A stretch of DNA of 64,000 nucleotides. Origin: Burkholderiales bacterium (lineage in GTDB: Bacteria; Pseudomonadota; Gammaproteobacteria; Burkholderiales; WYBJ01). A program made the translations under genes and the position numbers. The notes under the pieces are model-generated. The model did no database searches. It was not told the origin of the DNA and saw only the letters and a list, made by a program, of their open reading frames with translations. Location: assembly GCA_022841915.1 (NCBI GenBank), contig JALHQN010000003.1, positions 357,553 to 421,552 of the forward strand, in the 5' to 3' direction. Shown in pieces: positions 61,670-64,000 of the stretch. Each line of letters begins with the position of its first letter. Position 1 is the stretch's first letter.

Positions 61670-62653
61670 ATGAAGTACCGATCGTTCGGTCGCACCGGTC
61701 TGCAGGTTTCGGAAGTCGTCCTCGGCGGCGGCAACGTCGGCGGCATCCTGATCCACTCGGACGACGCGACCAAGCGCGAGGCGGTTCGGCGCGCGCTGGC
61801 AGGGGGCATCAACTGGATCGATACCGCCGCGCAGTACGGTGACGGCAAGTCGGAGCAAGCCCTGGGTTGGCTGCTGCCGCAGTCGGGCGCTACGCCCTAT
61901 CTGTCGACGAAGGTAAGCGTGGATGCGCAGAGCCCGGTCAGCATCGCGGATCAGATCGGGCAGCGGCTGGACGAGGGGCTCGCCCGGCTCAAGCGCGCTT
62001 CGGTCGATCTGCTGCAACTCCATAACCGTATCGGCGCCGCGCCAGGCGGTCGTGTCATCACCGTCGAGCAGGTGCTGGGCAAGGACGGGGTCGCCGAAGG
62101 CTTCGAGCGTCTGCGCGATCGAGGGCTCATCCGGCACATGGGCATCACCGCCATCGGTGAAGCCCCGTCGATTTGCGAGGTGCTGGGCAGCGGCCGCTTC
62201 GACTCGGCGCAGGTCTACTACAACCTGCTCAATCCCAGTGCTGCCCGGGCGATGCCTTCGGCATGGACTGGGCAGAACTTCAGCGGCGTCGTCGATGCGT
62301 GTCGGCGCAACGACGTGGCGATCATGGCGATCCGGATCTACGCCGCGGGCGTGATCGCGACCGACGAGCGCCATGGACGGGAAAGCATCTTGACCGCCGA
62401 TACGAGTCTCGTCGAGGAGGAGCGCAAGGCCAGGGCCGTGTTCGAGGCCATAGGCGCGGAACACGGCACGCGGGCGCAAGTCGCATTGCGCTTCGTGCTC
62501 TCCGATCCGCACGTCTCCTGCGCGATCATCGGCTGCGCAGAATTGCGCCATGTCGACGAGGCGCTGCAGGCGCAGGCGATGGGGCCGCTGCCGGCGAGCG
62601 TGCTGGCTCGCCTGGAGACGCTCTACGAGCGCGATTTTGCTCAGATGTCGTGA
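61670..62653 (+). CDS. Aldo/keto reductase
   Basis: 327 residues from ATG 61670 with a GAGGAGG ribosome-binding site. MKYRSFGRTGLQVSEVVLGGGNVGG and the catalytic tetrad residues Asp51, Tyr56 (WIDTAAQYGDGKSE), Lys81 (STKVSV) and the following histidine (LLQLHNR) are visible. The NADPH-binding end includes SCAIIGCAELRHVDEAL. It is a (beta/alpha)8 barrel that interconverts aldehydes/ketones and alcohols. The L-galactose/pyridoxal-like AKR subgroup is likely, but the substrate is unknown. It probably shares the CoxL/intradiol operon. Confidence 0.9.
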   Translation: MKYRSFGRTGLQVSEVVLGGGNVGGILIHSDDATKREAVRRALAGGINWIDTAAQYGDGKSEQALGWLLPQSGATPYLSTKVSVDAQSPVSIADQIGQRLDEGLARLKRASVDLLQLHNRIGAAPGGRVITVEQVLGKDGVAEGFERLRDRGLIRHMGITAIGEAPSICEVLGSGRFDSAQVYYNLLNPSAARAMPSAWTGQNFSGVVDACRRNDVAIMAIRIYAAGVIATDERHGRESILTADTSLVEEERKARAVFEAIGAEHGTRAQVALRFVLSDPHVSCAIIGCAELRHVDEALQAQAMGPLPASVLARLETLYERDFAQMS

Positions 62654-62700
62654 GGCTTCGAGTCGGGAGGACAGCCGGCTCCAGTCGTCCTGTGCGGTAG

Positions 62701-62709
62701 TGCTATAGT
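62701..62709 (+). promoter_or_regulatory. Extended -10 promoter upstream of the terminal Bug gene
   Basis: TGC-TATAGT matches the extended -10 consensus TGn-TATAAT at all but one hexamer position, and no good -35 lies 17 bases upstream, as is usual for extended -10 promoters. Transcription would start near 62716, about 68 bases before the TTG start. Confidence 0.5.
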
Positions 62710-62735
62710 CTTCGGTGCAGTCGGCGTAAAGATGC

Positions 62736-62759
62736 GCGCGTGCGCAAGAGCGCACGCGC
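62736..62759 (+). promoter_or_regulatory. Perfect 10-bp leader hairpin before the Bug gene
   Basis: GCGCGTGCGC (62736-62745), loop AAGA, then GCGCACGCGC (62750-62759): a perfect very GC-rich stem 24 bases before the start codon and just before the GGGAGGAG ribosome-binding site. There is no following T-run. It could end upstream transcription from the aldo/keto reductase gene, stabilise the leader or block translation. Confidence 0.55.
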
Positions 62760-62783
62760 CGATAAACCGGGAGGAGACATACA

Positions 62784-63800
62784 TTGGACAGGGCGTTCAG
62801 CGCAGATGCATGGCCGGCGCTCGCTCGCCGATTCAAGTCGATCGCAGGCGCCCTGGCTGCTTGCCTGATCGGCTTCGGCGCGCATGCGCAAGCACCCGCG
62901 GGCAACTATCCGAATCGTGCCGTGCGGCTGATCGTTCCCTTTGCGCCCGGCGGCAGCAACGACATTCTCGGTCGCATCCTGGCGCAACGCTTCAGCGAGC
63001 GTCTGGGCCAGCAGATGATCGTCGAGAATCGACCCGGCGCCGATGGCATCATCGGCGCGGATTTGGTGGCGAAGGCCTCTCCCGACGGCTATACGCTGCT
63101 GGTGATTTCGACCTCGTTTGCGATCAATCCCGCGAGCAATCGAGTGCCTTACGATGCCGTGAAGGATTTCGCTGCGATCGGCATGCTCGGCGACGGACCG
63201 ACGGTGATCAGCGCCCATCCGAGCTTTCCCGCTCGCGACGTGAAGGCACTGATCGCGATGGCCAAGGCGCGTCCAGGCGAACTCGCGTACGCCTCGTCCG
63301 GCACCGGTGGAATCATTCATCTCACCGGCGAGCTATTCAGTCTGATGGCAGGTGTGAAGCTGTTGCATGTCCCGTACAAAGGCAGCGGCTTGGGCGCCAT
63401 CGATGTGGTGGGCGGTCAGTTGCCCCTGCTCATCAGCACGGTGGCCTCGGCGCTGCCGCAGCTCAGACCGGGGCGGCTGCGACCTCTCGGTGTCGGTTCG
63501 GTGAAGCGCTCGACGCTGCTGCCGGACGTGCCGACGATCGCCGAGTCCGGTGTGCCCGGCTTCGATGCGCGAGTCTGGTGGGGCATCCTCGCGCCGGCGC
63601 GGACGCCCAGATCGATCATCGATCGGTTGGATGCGCAGATGGCGCATATCCTCGAGCAGAAGGATGTGCGCGAGCAAGTGGTGGCCGCCGGCGCTGAACC
63701 CGCATTCTCGCCCGCCGATCCGTTCGGCAGACTGGTGGCCGAGGAAGTGGTGAAGTGGGCGAAGATCGCTCGTCAGGCAGGAGTGCAGCCGCCGAAGTAG
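62784..63800 (+). CDS. Bug/TctC-family periplasmic solute-binding protein
   Basis: 338 residues from a TTG start at 62784, supported by a GGGAGGAG ribosome-binding site about eight bases upstream. The signal peptide (SIAGALAACLIGFGAHAQA) is followed by YPNRAVRLIVPFAPGGSND, VENRPGADGIIGADL, SPDGYTLLVIS, HVPYKGSG and LLPDVPTIAESGVPGFD. Predicted ligand: an organic acid or related compound, unknown. It is followed after 40 bp by a probable MFS transporter gene rather than TctAB. It is the fourth Bug gene of the window. Confidence 0.92.
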   Translation: MDRAFSADAWPALARRFKSIAGALAACLIGFGAHAQAPAGNYPNRAVRLIVPFAPGGSNDILGRILAQRFSERLGQQMIVENRPGADGIIGADLVAKASPDGYTLLVISTSFAINPASNRVPYDAVKDFAAIGMLGDGPTVISAHPSFPARDVKALIAMAKARPGELAYASSGTGGIIHLTGELFSLMAGVKLLHVPYKGSGLGAIDVVGGQLPLLISTVASALPQLRPGRLRPLGVGSVKRSTLLPDVPTIAESGVPGFDARVWWGILAPARTPRSIIDRLDAQMAHILEQKDVREQVVAAGAEPAFSPADPFGRLVAEEVVKWAKIARQAGVQPPK

Positions 63801-63840
63801 CGATAACGGCGGGCCAGGCGTTTGCCGGCGAGCATCACAC

Positions 63841-64000
63841 ATGAACCAGCATCCACCGACGGCCCCGGGCACGGGCAAGAGCAAGAGCGCCGACGACGAG
63901 GCGATCCGCTATCCGTACTGGCGGCGCAATGTCACGGTACTGCCCGTGGCGAACATGCTCACCTCCATGGGGTTCGCGCTGTCGTTCCCGTTCCTGCCGC
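63841..64000 (+). CDS. Probable MFS transporter, 5' fragment at right edge
   Basis: The frame from ATG 63841 is open to the end of the window: a polar N-terminus (MNQHPPTAPGTGKSKSADDE) is followed by YPYWRRNVTVLPVANMLTSMG and a hydrophobic start (FALSFPFLP) that looks like the first helix of a major facilitator superfamily member. Only 53 residues are visible, so the family is a guess. It comes 40 bp after the Bug gene, so they may share a transcript. Confidence 0.6.
   Translation, partial: MNQHPPTAPGTGKSKSADDEAIRYPYWRRNVTVLPVANMLTSMGFALSFPFLP

Noticed and set aside
1..64000. CRISPR arrays, insertion sequences, prophage genes, tRNA or rRNA genes.
   Set aside because: No regularly spaced direct repeats, transposase or integrase motifs, or recognisable RNA gene sequences were noticed. 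The only tandem repeat lies inside the glutamine-rich coding gene.

Overview
This window is a GC-rich, densely coding chromosomal segment that looks like an environmental betaproteobacterium, most likely order Burkholderiales. That placement is inference. It rests on the codon bias (antisense frames stay open for kilobases), four Bug/TctC-type periplasmic receptors without membrane partners, a narXL-narK1K2-narGHJI locus of the betaproteobacterial/pseudomonad kind, and many aromatic/xenobiotic-type oxidoreductases. I saw no tRNA, rRNA, CRISPR array, insertion sequence or phage gene.

Layout. 1-6000 (minus strand): a probable catabolic operon of an alpha/beta-fold protein without its nucleophile, a two-subunit molybdenum hydroxylase (IorAB type), a ketopantoate-reductase-family protein and a thiolase-like protein cut by the left edge. 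6166-9188: small envelope proteins, a phospholipase D-type lipoprotein and a DUF6279-type lipoprotein. 9386-18016: a pseudouridine synthase, two Bug receptors, a hotdog-fold protein, a SEC-C protein, an SDR, an alpha/beta hydrolase and a D-lactate/glycolate-type FAD dehydrogenase.

18148-32249 (plus strand) is the metabolic core: a perfect FNR-type box, the nitrate sensor-regulator pair narX-narL, a terminator-like hairpin, two nitrate/nitrite transporters, the complete membrane-bound nitrate reductase narGHJI, then a parvulin-type prolyl isomerase and a beta-carbonic anhydrase. Together they encode anaerobic nitrate sensing, uptake, reduction to nitrite and assembly of the enzyme.

32221-42839: a fused membrane/spermidine-synthase-like protein, a LemA-TPM-TPM set, a Ku DNA-end-binding protein without LigD, a MerR-TPR fusion, a glutamine-rich repeat protein, a cation diffusion facilitator, a third Bug receptor and an esterase-like hydrolase. 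43121-47929: a promoter followed by AtzG-, AtzE-, AtzH/HpxZ- and BiuH-like proteins and an NCS2-type permease, which together look like uptake and hydrolysis of a ureide, biuret-like or N-heterocyclic compound.

48012-56751: glycogen phosphorylase, a ClpX-like AAA+ protein lacking the zinc-binding domain (preceded by an overlapping 51-residue ORF), a TauD-type dioxygenase, an AHSA1/SRPBCC protein and an MscS / MgtE-regulatory / MgtE operon. 56991-58269: a three-gene nitrile hydratase/thiocyanate hydrolase-like enzyme with a split beta subunit and a histidine-rich alpha subunit. 58479-64000: an orphan CoxL-like molybdopterin subunit, an exported intradiol dioxygenase-like protein, an aldo/keto reductase, a fourth Bug receptor behind a strong leader hairpin, and the start of a probable MFS transporter at the right edge.
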